Source of the DNA: Desulfobacteraceae bacterium
Lineage (GTDB): Bacteria; Desulfobacterota; Desulfobacteria; Desulfobacterales; UBA5852
Direction of reading: 5' to 3'
DNA length: 64,000 nt
Assembly (NCBI GenBank): GCA_014237395.1
Contig: JABZFP010000001.1
Coordinates: 1 to 64,000 of the forward strand
This document shows positions 18,401 through 26,921 of this stretch, piece by piece. Within the stretch, counting starts at the first letter, position 1. Every line of letters begins with the position of its first letter. The position numbers and the translations under genes are program-made. The notes under the pieces were generated by a model, which made no database searches, was not told where the DNA came from, and saw only the letters and a program-made list of their open reading frames with translations.

Positions 18401-21176
18401 GAACGACCGACATGGCATGACCTTCATCGCTGATGGTGTTCAGGCAGGCCCGTCGGGGGGTATGTGACCGGTTGGCCGGCCAGGAAACCGTTTGGGCAGG
18501 CACATGAACGGGATCGGGAATGTCAGCCGCCTCCGGGGGGGCTTGGTAGCCGGGCATCGCGGCGATGGTCTGGTCGTGGAGGCAGAGCACCGTCTTGACC
18601 AGGCTTGCAAGACCGGCCGCGGCGCCGGTATGGCCGATACAGGCCTTGGCGGCGCCGATGGCGGGGGGGGGAGACGACGGCCCGAAAACAGTGGTGATGG
18701 CCCGGTATTCCGCCCGGTCATGGCGTGGATGGCCGCTGCCGTGGGTTTCCAGGTAGCCGATGCTCTCCGGCGGAACGCCGGCATCCGTGAGGCTTGCGGA
18801 CAACGCCCGGCAGCAGGCGTCGGCCCGGTGATTGTCATCAAAAGGATTTCCCTGCCGCACACTCCCGAATCCGCGAATAACGGCGTAAATGCGGTCGCCG
18901 TCCCTGCGGGCATCGGCCAGGCGTTTGAGAACGACCGCGGCGCCCCCCTCCCCGGGAAGCGTGCCGTCGGCCCGCCGATCCAGGTTGCGGGAGCGATCGC
19001 CTTTAGCCAGGCCTGCCAGGCGGTCGGCTTTGATCAAACGCCTCAGGTCGCCCGGAAGATCCACGGCGCCCACCAGCATCTGGTCGACCTCATGACGGTT
19101 TAACATGCCGGCGGCGATGGCGAGGGCCTGCAAACCGGAAACGGCATCGGCGGACACGATGAAACTGGGGCCCCCGAAGTGAAATTCCCGTGCGATCCGG
19201 CTGGCAATCAGGCTGCCCAAGGACCCCAGGGTGCGGGTGTGGGTCAGGGGCGGGGAGGCCATGTCCGCCAGGGCCTCGGCCCAGCTATCGATTTGTTCCG
19301 AGGAGAGTCCCAGGGCATAGCGCGAATGCCACTCTTCGGCGACAAGGTGCGCATCCCAGCGGAGATGGAAATTGGTGTCTTCCAGGTCGAATTCCATGCC
19401 AATCACGCATCCCATGCGGATGGGATCGATGTCCGCGTGCTGGCCGGCATCGATCATGGCCGCCCGTGCCACCTTGAGCATCAGCAGGTGCTGGGGCAGG
19501 ATATCGGGGATCTCTTTGGGCGGAACACGGAAGTCGGCAAGATCAATCTGAAAATCTTCCAGATAGCCGCCGGGCAGCGGGGTTTCCCGTTGGAGATAGT
19601 GCCGCAGGATGTCGTCGCAGTGCTTCCAGCGATGGTGGGATGGCGGCCGGAAGTCCGGCTGGCCCTTGAAAATGGTTTCCCGGAACGATGCCAGGCCGCG
19701 GGCGGTGCCGAAAAAGGCCTCCATGCCGACCACCGCGACGGGATCTTCGCTTGGTGTATCGGTGCCGGTGATGACGACGGGCCCGGCGGATGACGCGCTG
19801 CGGGAGGGCTCGGGTGAAGGCGGCCACTCTTCCACCAGCACGTGGGCGTTGATGCCCCCGAAGCCAAAGGCGCTGACAGCGGCCCGGCGGGGGATGCCGG
19901 CGCCGCGCGGCTGCCAGGGGGCCGGCGCGGTTTGGACATGAAAGGGGCTGCCGGGCAGCGGGCCGTCCGGATGAGGTTCCTGGAAATTGAGAGACGGGGG
20001 CAGGGTTTGGTGCTGGATGCCCAGCAGCACTTTAATCAACCCGGCCGCACCGGCGGCCGTGAGTAAATGGCCGATCATGGACTTGACGGACCCGATGGCG
20101 CATTGGCCCGGGTGCCAGCCGTCTTCCCCCCAGAGGGCGTTCAGGCTTCGGAGTTCGGTGGCATCGCCCACCGGGGTGGCGGCGCCGTGGCATTCGATCA
20201 GGTCGATATCCGATGGCTGCCATCCAGCCGCGGCATAGGCCGCCTGCATGGCCCGCACCTGGCCTTCGGTATCCGGCGCCAGAAGATTGCCGCGCCGGTC
20301 GTTGGAAAGGCCTGCCGCGCGGACCAGGGCATAGATCCGGTCGCCATGCCGGAGCGCGTCCTCCAGGCGTTTCAGGACCACCAGGCCGCATCCTTCCCCC
20401 ACCACGAGTCCGTCTGCCGAGCGGTCGAAGGGGGCGCAGCGTCCGGAGTGCGACAGGGCCTGCAGCTGGGTAAAGCCGATCTGGGTATAGAGCGTATCGG
20501 GACGGGCCACCCCGCCGGCCAGCACGGCATCCGCTTTTCCGGTCTGCAGGGCATCGCAGCCCAGCTTGACCGCGAAAAGGGACGAGGCGCAGGCGGCGTC
20601 CAGGGTCAGCGCGCTTCCGCCAAGTCCGAGGGCGGCGCCAAGAAGCGAGGCCGGCAAGGAGGTGACGCCGCTGGCCATGGCCTCCGGGAGAGACAGTTCA
20701 GCGGAGAGATGACGGGATGCTTCTATGAATAGTTTGCTTTGGGCGGCCTGCCGGAGCACCAGGCGTGTCAGGCGGGAGGCCGATTCGGTGGGCAGGGCAA
20801 TGGCCGCCAGAACCACATCCACCCGCGCCGGGTCCACCGGATCGTATTGGCAGTCGCGCCAGGCTGATCGCCCGGCCGCCAGCACCAGATGATGCATGGG
20901 ATCCAGTCCGGACATGATGTCGGGGGGAAAGGGGCCGTCGCCGGTTTGAAAGGGCAGCTCCTGGATCAGCCCGGCGTTCAACGAGCGGGCTTTGTCCGGC
21001 GCACCGGCAGCGGAATAGACCCGCTCCCGGGACACCGGCCAGCGTTCTGCGGGTATCGGTACGATGGCGCTCCGGCGATTGACGATATTCTGCCAGAAGG
21101 TCGGCAGGTCCGCCGCACCGGGAAAAATCCCGCCGGCGCCGACAATGGCGATGGGGGCGAATTGGTGATTATCCAT
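15480..21176 (-). CDS. pfaC: PfaC-like polyunsaturated fatty acid synthase (KS-CLF-DH-DH)
   Basis: 1898 aa. Residues ~5-450 are an active ketosynthase: Cys in DAACASS near 193, ECHGAATPVGD and SVKSMIGHLLTAAG for the two His. Residues ~485-925 are a second KS fold whose active site reads SADAVSG, lacking the Cys, hence a chain-length factor. A helical linker follows (~1015-1090). Then two FabA-like didomain dehydratases, each with one half carrying the catalytic His (HFVDDMVMPG near 1382, HFYQDPVCPG near 1790) and the other half a partner acidic residue (SVEAGQAD, LMEIALQ). These set the cis double bonds. There is no acyltransferase domain at the C-terminus. It begins the operon that continues with oleA-D; pfaA and pfaD are 11-20 kb away. 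Confidence 0.9.
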   Translation of the reverse strand: MDNHQFAPIAIVGAGGIFPGAADLPTFWQNIVNRRSAIVPIPAERWPVSRERVYSAAGAPDKARSLNAGLIQELPFQTGDGPFPPDIMSGLDPMHHLVLAAGRSAWRDCQYDPVDPARVDVVLAAIALPTESASRLTRLVLRQAAQSKLFIEASRHLSAELSLPEAMASGVTSLPASLLGAALGLGGSALTLDAACASSLFAVKLGCDALQTGKADAVLAGGVARPDTLYTQIGFTQLQALSHSGRCAPFDRSADGLVVGEGCGLVVLKRLEDALRHGDRIYALVRAAGLSNDRRGNLLAPDTEGQVRAMQAAYAAAGWQPSDIDLIECHGAATPVGDATELRSLNALWGEDGWHPGQCAIGSVKSMIGHLLTAAGAAGLIKVLLGIQHQTLPPSLNFQEPHPDGPLPGSPFHVQTAPAPWQPRGAGIPRRAAVSAFGFGGINAHVLVEEWPPSPEPSRSASSAGPVVITGTDTPSEDPVAVVGMEAFFGTARGLASFRETIFKGQPDFRPPSHHRWKHCDDILRHYLQRETPLPGGYLEDFQIDLADFRVPPKEIPDILPQHLLMLKVARAAMIDAGQHADIDPIRMGCVIGMEFDLEDTNFHLRWDAHLVAEEWHSRYALGLSSEQIDSWAEALADMASPPLTHTRTLGSLGSLIASRIAREFHFGGPSFIVSADAVSGLQALAIAAGMLNRHEVDQMLVGAVDLPGDLRRLIKADRLAGLAKGDRSRNLDRRADGTLPGEGGAAVVLKRLADARRDGDRIYAVIRGFGSVRQGNPFDDNHRADACCRALSASLTDAGVPPESIGYLETHGSGHPRHDRAEYRAITTVFGPSSPPPAIGAAKACIGHTGAAAGLASLVKTVLCLHDQTIAAMPGYQAPPEAADIPDPVHVPAQTVSWPANRSHTPRRACLNTISDEGHAMSVVLEEAPEPDRVARLAVTATTEASRRKAHPVTIVCGGMALDPPQPPGYEDNARRSASPALPSHPEIHAGKPEAADNAAQALFTANTRTLINDLTASMAATTEAHQQFLSLTEDLGRQYARTVELQSRLIHQAHMEGLLGDVSPAAAMPDVAPAVPLPPATKTVDSGPSHPMPVAFDRDMCMEFAVGSVAKVLGPAFAAVDRYPARVRLPDEPLMLVDRILSVEGEKGVLGPGRLVTEHDVHPDAWYLDGDRAPVCISVEAGQADLFLSAYLGIDLEVKGKRTYRLLDATVTFHRGLPRPGDVIRYTIDIEKFIRQGPTWLFFFRFDGTIDGQPLINMRNGCAGFFTEEEVRNSGGIILTEDEVNPQAGTAPDDWQPLVPMDAESYDESGLAALRRGDPGACFGKLFSGIQLPASQRLPGGRMALIDRVLSLDPAGGRYGLGTIRAEADIHPDDWFLTCHFVDDMVMPGTLMYECCAHTLRIYLQRMGWISDRPGVVFEPVIGRQAVLKCRGPVTPRTRHVVYEVEICELGFNPEPYVIADAHMFADGHRIVLFRGMTMKMTGMDRAALETFWRLQQTRSVDAPARDTAPAPSETVVFSREQIVEFATGMPSKVFGPPYRPFDQDRFIARLPGPPYAFIDRVTRIDPPPWVLAPDGWVETGCEINPDDWFFRSNRAPFMPICILMEIALQACGFLAAYMGSALQSEKDLHFRNLDGDAVLHANVRRNAGPLQTRARLLQDSAAGDMLIQHYAFEVHQAGRVIYDGKTSFGFFTPEALAHQAGLPQADRPTAEPPPPNTDTNHPIRLEDTAPLTPDDPHTEPGETNAIPSRALRMIDAIDCFEPDGGAHGLGYVRGVKTIDPDDWFFMAHFYQDPVCPGSLGIESFVQLLRFAADRFWPEYRQTHTMALLAPAPHTWRYRGQILPTNRRVAVEAVITERQDQPHPFIAADGYLKCDGLYIYKMHNFGLRLIPRDIPS

Positions 21177-21259
21177 TATTCATCTGACGATGCCGAGAGA
21201 CCGGGCCGTAACGGCCCGGCGAACCGCAAACGGGGTTAATTCCAAAACAGAATTACTTA

Positions 21260-23017
21260 CTATCTTTGACCTGACAGTTCAATAGGGGAATGGTTCGTGC
21301 CTGGTGCGTTGAAGGTCTTTGAGGGGGATGTCAGGTCACCGACGGTAAATTCGGGGAAATCTTCCGGGCGGATATTGACAAATTCCGGCACCAGGCAGGC
21401 ACGCGTTGCCGAACTGAACCGGGACAGCAACACGGGTACGCTTGCTTTTCCCCGGGCATCGATGTGCGCTAAAAAGAGTTGCGTATAGGGCGTGTTGACC
21501 TTGGAAGAAAAGACCAGCCATTTACCGTTCGGGGACCAACTGTGCCAGGAGTTCATCACCGGCGTGTTGCATGCCAGAGGCCGGGCTTTGCCCCCTTCGG
21601 CTGGGATGATGCAGAGCCGGCTGGAGGGCTGGATAGCCAGCCCGGTATCGCTCTGGGTGAAAACGATCCATTTGCCGTCAGGCGAATAGCGGGGGAAATA
21701 GTTGCTTTTTCCGTTGTGGCTGGCCCCGGCCAGGGGAATGGCGTTGCCGCCCTTGCCCTTGTTGAAAGGGACCGTGTAAAGGTCAAATTGAATTCGGTAT
21801 AGCCGATTCAAGTCTTCGATCCGGACATGAGGATCGATGGTGATATAGCCGCGGTCTCCGATGGTGTCGATCAGACGGGGGTCATGCCTGGTCCGGGCAA
21901 AGACAATCGTTTGACCGTCCGGGTGCCAGGCAGGACAGGTTTGCACATAGCCGGACTCGTCAGCACCCTTCAAGGAAAAAAAGCGTTTTTCCCGGCGGTC
22001 ATAGCCGGCGATCTGCCCCTTGATGGGAAAAAAGAACTGGGAATAGTCGATATCCGGGATCATGGTGAAGAAAGACGTTTCTTTTACGGTGCTGATCACG
22101 GTTTGCTTGTCGGGGGAAATACGTGAAAACAGACCCATGCTGCTGTTCGGCCTGGTGCGTTGAAAATCATTCCAGGAGATGAAATTTTGTTCTGAAATAT
22201 TTATCGGGTCGGTAACTTCCGCTATGACATAGGCACCTTTGTCTTCATGGATATCCATGTCCATACCGAACAGCTTGCCGTCTGAAGAGAACCCATGGCA
22301 GTTGCCGCACACGGGAAGATTTTCCATGACCACCGGGGGAGGGGCGTAGGAAGCGATATCTCCGATGCGCCATTGGGACAGTTCCGGATGCCGGGCGGCA
22401 TAGGCGAACGGCAGGGGCATGTGCTGGAAAAATACGGGCGCCGCCACCCGGTCCTGTGAAATGCGGATGGAAACGGCATTTCGTGACACCATGCGAACGG
22501 GCTTTTCCGGGGCCAGACCGTAGATGGTGACGTGGGCATCCTTTTGACCGGCGTTGGTTTTAATTTGCTCCCAGGCTTGCCGGTCGGGTGTCCAGCTTGG
22601 CTGGTCTGTCAGCATGCAGACCACCCCCGATGGTTCGGCAAAGGAGACGCAGACCAGCCACATCGAGGCTCGGTCGTCTTTCCAAGTGATATCCGGCGAT
22701 GCCATGTCCAGCGGAAAGACGGCGCGGTCATAGGGATTCAGGATGTCCAGCTCTTTCAGTCGGTCATCACGGCTGGCATCCGCCAGGACCTCCTGGACAA
22801 GTCCCTGGGCCTCCGTCTGCCCGAGGGAACGAATGACGTTGTCCCGGAAACGGTAGATCGAATCCGTTTTCTCGAAAGGCGGCCTGCCTGCGAAGGTGCA
22901 AGCTGCCAGGGTGAGGATCACGGCCAGCCAAATCGCTGAAAGGAGCCTTGACGCCAAGCAACGGCCGGATATCTGTCCGCATGTGCGGCTTATTGGAGGC
23001 GGTGGCTTGAAATACAT
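21260..23017 (-). CDS. TolB-like beta-propeller lipoprotein with a CxxCH haem motif
   Basis: 585 aa. The N-terminus has a hydrophobic stretch ending TLAAC near residue 40, a lipobox. The middle contains CGNCH near 240, the covalent haem-c binding motif, in a segment PVCGNCHGFSSDGKLFGMDM. From about 300 on come repeated blades of the PD40/TolB type (WHPDGQTIVFAR, YSPDGKWIVFTQ, WSPNGKWLVFSS). It is an exported, possibly outer-membrane-anchored protein; one haem suggests redox sensing or electron transfer, but no substrate can be named. It overlaps the preceding lipoprotein gene by 28 bp and ends 83 bp before the pfaC-like gene. Confidence 0.7.
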   Translation of the reverse strand: MYFKPPPPISRTCGQISGRCLASRLLSAIWLAVILTLAACTFAGRPPFEKTDSIYRFRDNVIRSLGQTEAQGLVQEVLADASRDDRLKELDILNPYDRAVFPLDMASPDITWKDDRASMWLVCVSFAEPSGVVCMLTDQPSWTPDRQAWEQIKTNAGQKDAHVTIYGLAPEKPVRMVSRNAVSIRISQDRVAAPVFFQHMPLPFAYAARHPELSQWRIGDIASYAPPPVVMENLPVCGNCHGFSSDGKLFGMDMDIHEDKGAYVIAEVTDPINISEQNFISWNDFQRTRPNSSMGLFSRISPDKQTVISTVKETSFFTMIPDIDYSQFFFPIKGQIAGYDRREKRFFSLKGADESGYVQTCPAWHPDGQTIVFARTRHDPRLIDTIGDRGYITIDPHVRIEDLNRLYRIQFDLYTVPFNKGKGGNAIPLAGASHNGKSNYFPRYSPDGKWIVFTQSDTGLAIQPSSRLCIIPAEGGKARPLACNTPVMNSWHSWSPNGKWLVFSSKVNTPYTQLFLAHIDARGKASVPVLLSRFSSATRACLVPEFVNIRPEDFPEFTVGDLTSPSKTFNAPGTNHSPIELSGQR

Positions 23018-24024
23018 CGGTTGGACCGGCCATCCTTAATGAAAATATTCAGGTAGAGAGATCCCTTGGAGGCCTTGTCGATCGTGAAGGTCTCCACCAC
23101 CACCGGCCATTTCCCCGGCGCTGCGTGCCACTGCTGGCCTGCCGTGCCCGAGGATTTCTTCTGGTAACTGCCGATTCGCAGGCAAAACGGTCTGTGAGGA
23201 TCGACCCGGTCGAAGAAATAGACAAAGGCCACGAAACCGGCGCCCTGGGTGGCCATGTCGGCAAATGCCTTCGGGTCGACGGCATTCTGCTTTACGGTTT
23301 CAAGGCTGTCAAAGCCCTTGTAGTAGGCTTGTGGGTCTTTATCGATAACGGCCAAGGGAACGATATAGGCCGCATGACGGGGTGTTTCAGGATATACGAT
23401 TTTGCTGGTCAATTGGTGAATGTCGATGACGCTTGAATCCCTGCTCATGCAGCCGGCCGTCTTCAGCCCGAAGATACCGTCCGGTGTCAGACCGCATTCC
23501 TGCTGGAGCGCTTTAAGAAAGTCTGTGAAGGCGGCTTTTTCGCTTTTCGACAAGCGGTTGATATTCCTTCTGTTGATATATTTGCCTATTTTCCCTGCAA
23601 TGGTGGCGGCTTCTTCCGGATTGGCCGCCCTGACTTGGTAGGCAATCCGGTCGTCCCGAAGGTCGATCCGCCCCATTCGGTCGACCGCCTCCACCAGCAT
23701 CCGTTGGCTGAAAACGCCCTCCGTATCGAGGTTTGCTTCCATGATGACAATGTTTCGGTCGAACCACTCATGGGACTCGTTCCGGTTCTCAATATCGATG
23801 GCCGATGGGGTGGTGTTGATATAAGGGGTGATGGGAAGGACGGTTTCTTTGGCCAGCCGGTCGAGTTGGATTGCCAGTGCTGAGACCGGTGCCAGGTCCG
23901 ATGCGTTCTGGGCTGTGAAGTCCTTGGACGATGGGGTAAAAGAAATCGAAGGGCTGTTTTTCACGCAACTAATGACCGCTAACGTCATGATACAGAAACA
24001 GACAATGACCAGGTTTCTTTTCAT
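22990..24024 (-). CDS. Lipoprotein with peptidoglycan-binding-like motif, unknown function
   Basis: 344 aa with a clear lipoprotein signal (MKRNLVIVCFCIMTLAVISC, Cys at 20). A segment near residue 175, LQQECGLTPDGIFGLKTAGC, looks like the core of a PG_binding_1 repeat (x-L-x-PDGIFGxxT). The rest is not recognised; the C-terminal ~100 residues are beta-rich (FVAFVYFFDRVD, PVVVETFTID). It overlaps the beta-propeller gene, so the two are likely translationally coupled and may act together in the periplasm. Confidence 0.6.
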   Translation of the reverse strand: MKRNLVIVCFCIMTLAVISCVKNSPSISFTPSSKDFTAQNASDLAPVSALAIQLDRLAKETVLPITPYINTTPSAIDIENRNESHEWFDRNIVIMEANLDTEGVFSQRMLVEAVDRMGRIDLRDDRIAYQVRAANPEEAATIAGKIGKYINRRNINRLSKSEKAAFTDFLKALQQECGLTPDGIFGLKTAGCMSRDSSVIDIHQLTSKIVYPETPRHAAYIVPLAVIDKDPQAYYKGFDSLETVKQNAVDPKAFADMATQGAGFVAFVYFFDRVDPHRPFCLRIGSYQKKSSGTAGQQWHAAPGKWPVVVETFTIDKASKGSLYLNIFIKDGRSNRCISSHRLQ

Positions 24025-24168
24025 AGGTTACTCCTTGATAGCATCCGTATGTTCGCAAGAACGAATGAAAAACCGAGAGGAAATGAAATCGTCATCGGGC
24101 GGTTAACCATGATCGTCGCGTTTATAAAACGCTTATAGCGACACAGAAAACCGCCACGCTTTTCAAAT

Positions 24169-24840
24169 TCAGAAGAGTTTTTTCAACGCCTTACTCAATA
24201 GGTCAAAGCCGATCTGGGCATCGGATTTCCCTTTGTTCTCTTTTTTATTTCTGTGTTTATTCAATTTGTTTTCTGCGACAGCCCCAAAAATCGCTCCTTC
24301 GATATCAGACGCCGACCCCTTATTTTTAAGGGTTTGAGAAATAGCGTTAAGAATGTTTATGGCCTCCGCTGTTTTCTCACTCTGTTTATCATTCCGGGAA
24401 GACCCGGAAGCGGCTGATGTCGACGGGGCTGTTGGTGCAGGGGGGGTGTTGATCTGATTGAGAGTTTGCAGGGCCTGGGGGGAGAGCTTGATGCCCACGC
24501 GCTGGGCCCATTCGAGTTGTTCCTTGACCTGACCAGCAGTGTAATCGCCGGACTGGAAACCGCTAAGAAGCTCCGCCTCGGCATCCTCGACGGCTTTGTC
24601 AGGCTGGTAGGGGCCATGCTGGATGTTCTCGGGACGCCCATCCCAGACGGAAGAGCCCATGACGTCGGCGCCGTTAGGATTGGGCGCCCAACTGACTCCC
24701 CCACTGGAACTCGGCCCCATTGTAGCTAAAGGGTCGACACTATCGCCGGGTCCACCACCATAGCCGAAAGCGATCGATGGTAAACCGATACAGAGCCCCA
24801 GCAGACAGATCAGAATGATGTTGGCGATCGGTTTTTTCAT
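24169..24840 (-). CDS. Exported protein of unknown function
   Basis: 223 aa. Residues 1-26 form a Sec signal peptide with a likely cleavage after SIAFG. The mature protein begins Gly/Ser/Pro-rich (YGGGPGDSVDP), has a charged helical middle (AVEDAEAELLSGFQSG), a Pro/Thr/Ser linker near 135-150, and a helical Lys-rich C-terminus (NKHRNKKENKGKSD). No family is recognised. It is 144 bp upstream of the lipoprotein gene on the same strand and may belong to the same cluster. Confidence 0.55.
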   Translation of the reverse strand: MKKPIANIILICLLGLCIGLPSIAFGYGGGPGDSVDPLATMGPSSSGGVSWAPNPNGADVMGSSVWDGRPENIQHGPYQPDKAVEDAEAELLSGFQSGDYTAGQVKEQLEWAQRVGIKLSPQALQTLNQINTPPAPTAPSTSAASGSSRNDKQSEKTAEAINILNAISQTLKNKGSASDIEGAIFGAVAENKLNKHRNKKENKGKSDAQIGFDLLSKALKKLF

Positions 24841-24966
24841 GCAGAATCTCCTTGTTAAGGGTGGAAAAACGATACGAAGGAATTATGATACATTGCCCAT
24901 ATCAAAGCACAGTTTTTTCAAAAAAACAAGCATGTTAGGTATAGAGTGGATTTTTAAAAGGATCGC

Positions 24967-24995
24967 TTGACAAGCAGGGCGTGTTTTTTTATTAG
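24967..24995 (+). promoter_or_regulatory. Sigma-70-like promoter for the IscU-like gene
   Basis: TTGACA, a 17-base spacer, then TATTAG, oriented toward the gene at 25125. The -35 box is a perfect match and the -10 is fair. The leader would be about 120 bases. The rest of 24841-25124 shows nothing else distinct. Confidence 0.5.
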
Positions 24996-25124
24996 ATAAC
25001 GTTTCGAAATGAACCGGATATGTCTATCAAGCCCCTGTCAACGCGAAAGTTAATCGGGCGGGTCCCGTGATCGAACGCGTGTGCTTCGGATTGCGACGGT
25101 CCAATTTATTGGGTGGAGGATGGT

Positions 25125-25718
25125 ATGGGAAAAGAACAGGCGGGTCAGGTCCGCGACACGGCAACGATGCGATCCATGCTGCGTGATGCCGGCTATTCCG
25201 ATAAGGCGGTCAGCTATTATCTGGAGACCCCTCATCTGGGAATTATCGAAGACGCCGACCAGGTTTCCGAAATGACCGGGACGTGCGGTGACACGATCAA
25301 GGTCTATCTGAAAATCGAAAATGATTGTATCGCGGATGTCAAATACCAGATCATGGGATGCCCGGGTTCGATTTCCGCTGCGATGGCCGCCGGTGATCTG
25401 GTGCGGGGCAAGACCATTGACGAAGCGCTGGCCCTCAACGACGGTGACGTGTTCAATTTTCTGGAAGAAATCCCGGTTAAAAAGCACCATTGTATTCAAC
25501 TGTCGGTGAAAGCACTTTTAGGCGCCATTCAAACCTACCGCGACGGCAATAACGGCGGTGACCACGTCGTCCAGGCCGGCATTCCGACGGGACGTGGCCG
25601 TCATCATGCGAAAAACGGCGACAACACGGCCTGCTGTGGCGCCCAAAAAGGGAAGGGGGATTGTGAGGCGGCCGGCACTTGCTGTGCCAAAGCCATCACG
25701 ATCGAAGAACCGCATTGA
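25125..25718 (+). CDS. IscU/NifU-N-like iron-sulfur scaffold with Cys-rich tail
   Basis: 197 aa from the ATG preceded by GGAGG; the in-frame ATG 12 bases earlier has no such site. Residues ~45-145 match the IscU fold with its three conserved Cys: GTCGDTIKVYL, MGCPGSISAA and KKHHCIQLS. Such scaffolds hold a nascent Fe-S cluster for transfer. Two parts are unusual: a ~40-residue N-terminal helical addition (MRSMLRDAGYSDKAVSYYL) and a ~50-residue tail with CCG, a single Cys and a CC pair plus His, which could bind metal. No iscS or nifS is adjacent, so it may serve a special client rather than general assembly. Confidence 0.75.
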   Translation: MGKEQAGQVRDTATMRSMLRDAGYSDKAVSYYLETPHLGIIEDADQVSEMTGTCGDTIKVYLKIENDCIADVKYQIMGCPGSISAAMAAGDLVRGKTIDEALALNDGDVFNFLEEIPVKKHHCIQLSVKALLGAIQTYRDGNNGGDHVVQAGIPTGRGRHHAKNGDNTACCGAQKGKGDCEAAGTCCAKAITIEEPH

Positions 25719-25862
25719 TGCGACGCCATAACGCGATGTCGTTTTGACGTTAGCCAGCGGACCACGGCGTTCAACAGGGTTATGTGATAAGACGTGATGA
25801 TGGGGGCGACGGTGTGCCGGCATTGACGGGCATGCAGGGCCCCCATTTTTATCGGCAGGATA

Positions 25863-26073
25863 TAGCCCGAACATTTCATGAAATTTTTTCTACGCAATAA
25901 ATTTTATGCAAATATTCAGTGGTATAAAAGTTATTCGGGGTATAATTTTCAGGTGACACTTTGTACCCTTGGCCGATTTCCAAAATCATAGAAAATGTTT
26001 CACCCTGCGGGCGCGCCCGAGATGCCCATTGGCCGCGTTATCAGGGGCTTGCGGTAGCATTCGTACAGCGGCG
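25863..26073. mobile_element. MITE copy 2 (right end missing)
   Basis: Begins at TA with GCCCGAACATTTCATG and matches copies 1 and 3 for about 210 bp, then stops abruptly after TCGTACAGCGGCG, without the ~50-bp right end. The sequence beyond is the coding region of the next gene. A deletion probably removed the MITE end together with the start of that gene. The remainder of 25719-25862 holds nothing I can identify. Confidence 0.82.
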
Positions 26074-26088
26074 TTGGGTCAGGAAGGC

Positions 26089-26658
26089 GTGCGGGATTAT
26101 CTTGCGCGCCATGGCCGCGGCGAACGACGCCTGATCAGAGAACGTTGTCGCGAGTATTTACACTTCAGGAAGCGGGTGGCGGCCTTTCAGTCCCGCTATT
26201 TCCAATCCCACTGCCATGCCGCCTGCTTTCAGCAGCAGCGCAGCGCCTGTTGCAGCAAAGACGGTATTGTTACCTTTTTTGCAGACCTCGTTGTCAATGC
26301 CGTTGTCAGCGAGCCCTCGGCATTGGATGCGCTCATTGCAAGTCTGCGCACGCCGCGCAATGACATGAAATGCGTTTATCTCGGGCCGGCGGGGTGCCGG
26401 TGGCAACTGAAACCCATCGTGTGTGAAATGTTTATCTGCGACCGGGCCAAGCTGGAGGTCTTCGCTGCTTCTTCCCGGGCGTCTGCCATGTGGGATGCGT
26501 TGAAAAAAGAAGAGATGTCGTTTCGATGGCCGGATCAGGTCGTGCTGTTTGATGAACTGGAATCGCGGTTTATGGCTGCGGGCGTGAGCTCTTCTTTGAT
26601 GTATCTGCATAACAGCCCGGGGTTGATCCGGATCAAGAAGAAAGCCGGGCTGCTGTAA
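26089..26658 (+). CDS. Hypothetical protein, 5' end probably truncated at a MITE
   Basis: Coding similarity to a sensible protein begins right after the broken MITE end at 26073; the frame is also open back into the MITE. The best available start is GTG at 26089 with AGGAAGG just before it. The 189 aa contain a Cys-rich stretch (HAACFQQQRSACC near residue 45), then CVYLGPAGCRWQLKPIVC with three more Cys near 120, and a helical C-terminus. The Cys layout recalls small metal-binding proteins, but I do not recognise the family. It may be a working shortened gene or a remnant. Confidence 0.5.
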   Translation: MRDYLARHGRGERRLIRERCREYLHFRKRVAAFQSRYFQSHCHAACFQQQRSACCSKDGIVTFFADLVVNAVVSEPSALDALIASLRTPRNDMKCVYLGPAGCRWQLKPIVCEMFICDRAKLEVFAASSRASAMWDALKKEEMSFRWPDQVVLFDELESRFMAAGVSSSLMYLHNSPGLIRIKKKAGLL

Positions 26659-26672
26659 ATCCTTTGCCTTCC

Positions 26673-26921
26673 CTATTCAACCGAATCGAAAGCTTCTTCC
26701 CGAACTTCCGGTTCGGTTGCCCCGACTCTAACAACATTCTTGGCCGCGGGACCCCGCTGGCCGTGTTCGATTTCAAAGGTTACGTGATCGCCTTCCGCCA
26801 GGGTTTTAAATCCTTCCATCTGAATTGCCGAGAAGTGGACGAATACATCCCCCTCTTCTTCCTGCTCGATGAAGCCATAGCCTTTTTTGTCACTGAACCA
26901 CTTCACAATACCATTTGGCAT
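26673..26921 (-). CDS. Cold-shock domain protein (CspA family)
   Basis: 82 aa from the ATG at 26921, preceded by GGGGAG; the frame is open upstream but the family starts [12 protein letters not shown]1 (KGYGFIEQ) and RNP2 (VFVHFSAI) nucleic-acid-binding motifs are intact, followed by [15 protein letters not shown]. The tail ([13 protein letters not shown]) is about 12 residues longer than typical and acidic. It binds single-stranded RNA or DNA and acts as an RNA chaperone. It is convergent with the preceding gene, 14 bp apart. Confidence 0.93.
   Translation of the reverse strand: MPNGIVKWFSDKKGYGFIEQEEEGDVFVHFSAIQMEGFKTLAEGDHVTFEIEHGQRGPAAKNVVRVGATEPEVREEAFDSVE

Noticed and set aside
18990..19160. 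Loss of the active Cys in the second KS of the PfaC-like protein as a defect
   Set aside because: This is the normal state of a chain-length factor domain.
24118..24132. Small hairpin GCGTTT-ATA-AAACGC as a terminator
   Set aside because: Short AT-rich loop without a U-run; it may be chance, so it is not listed.
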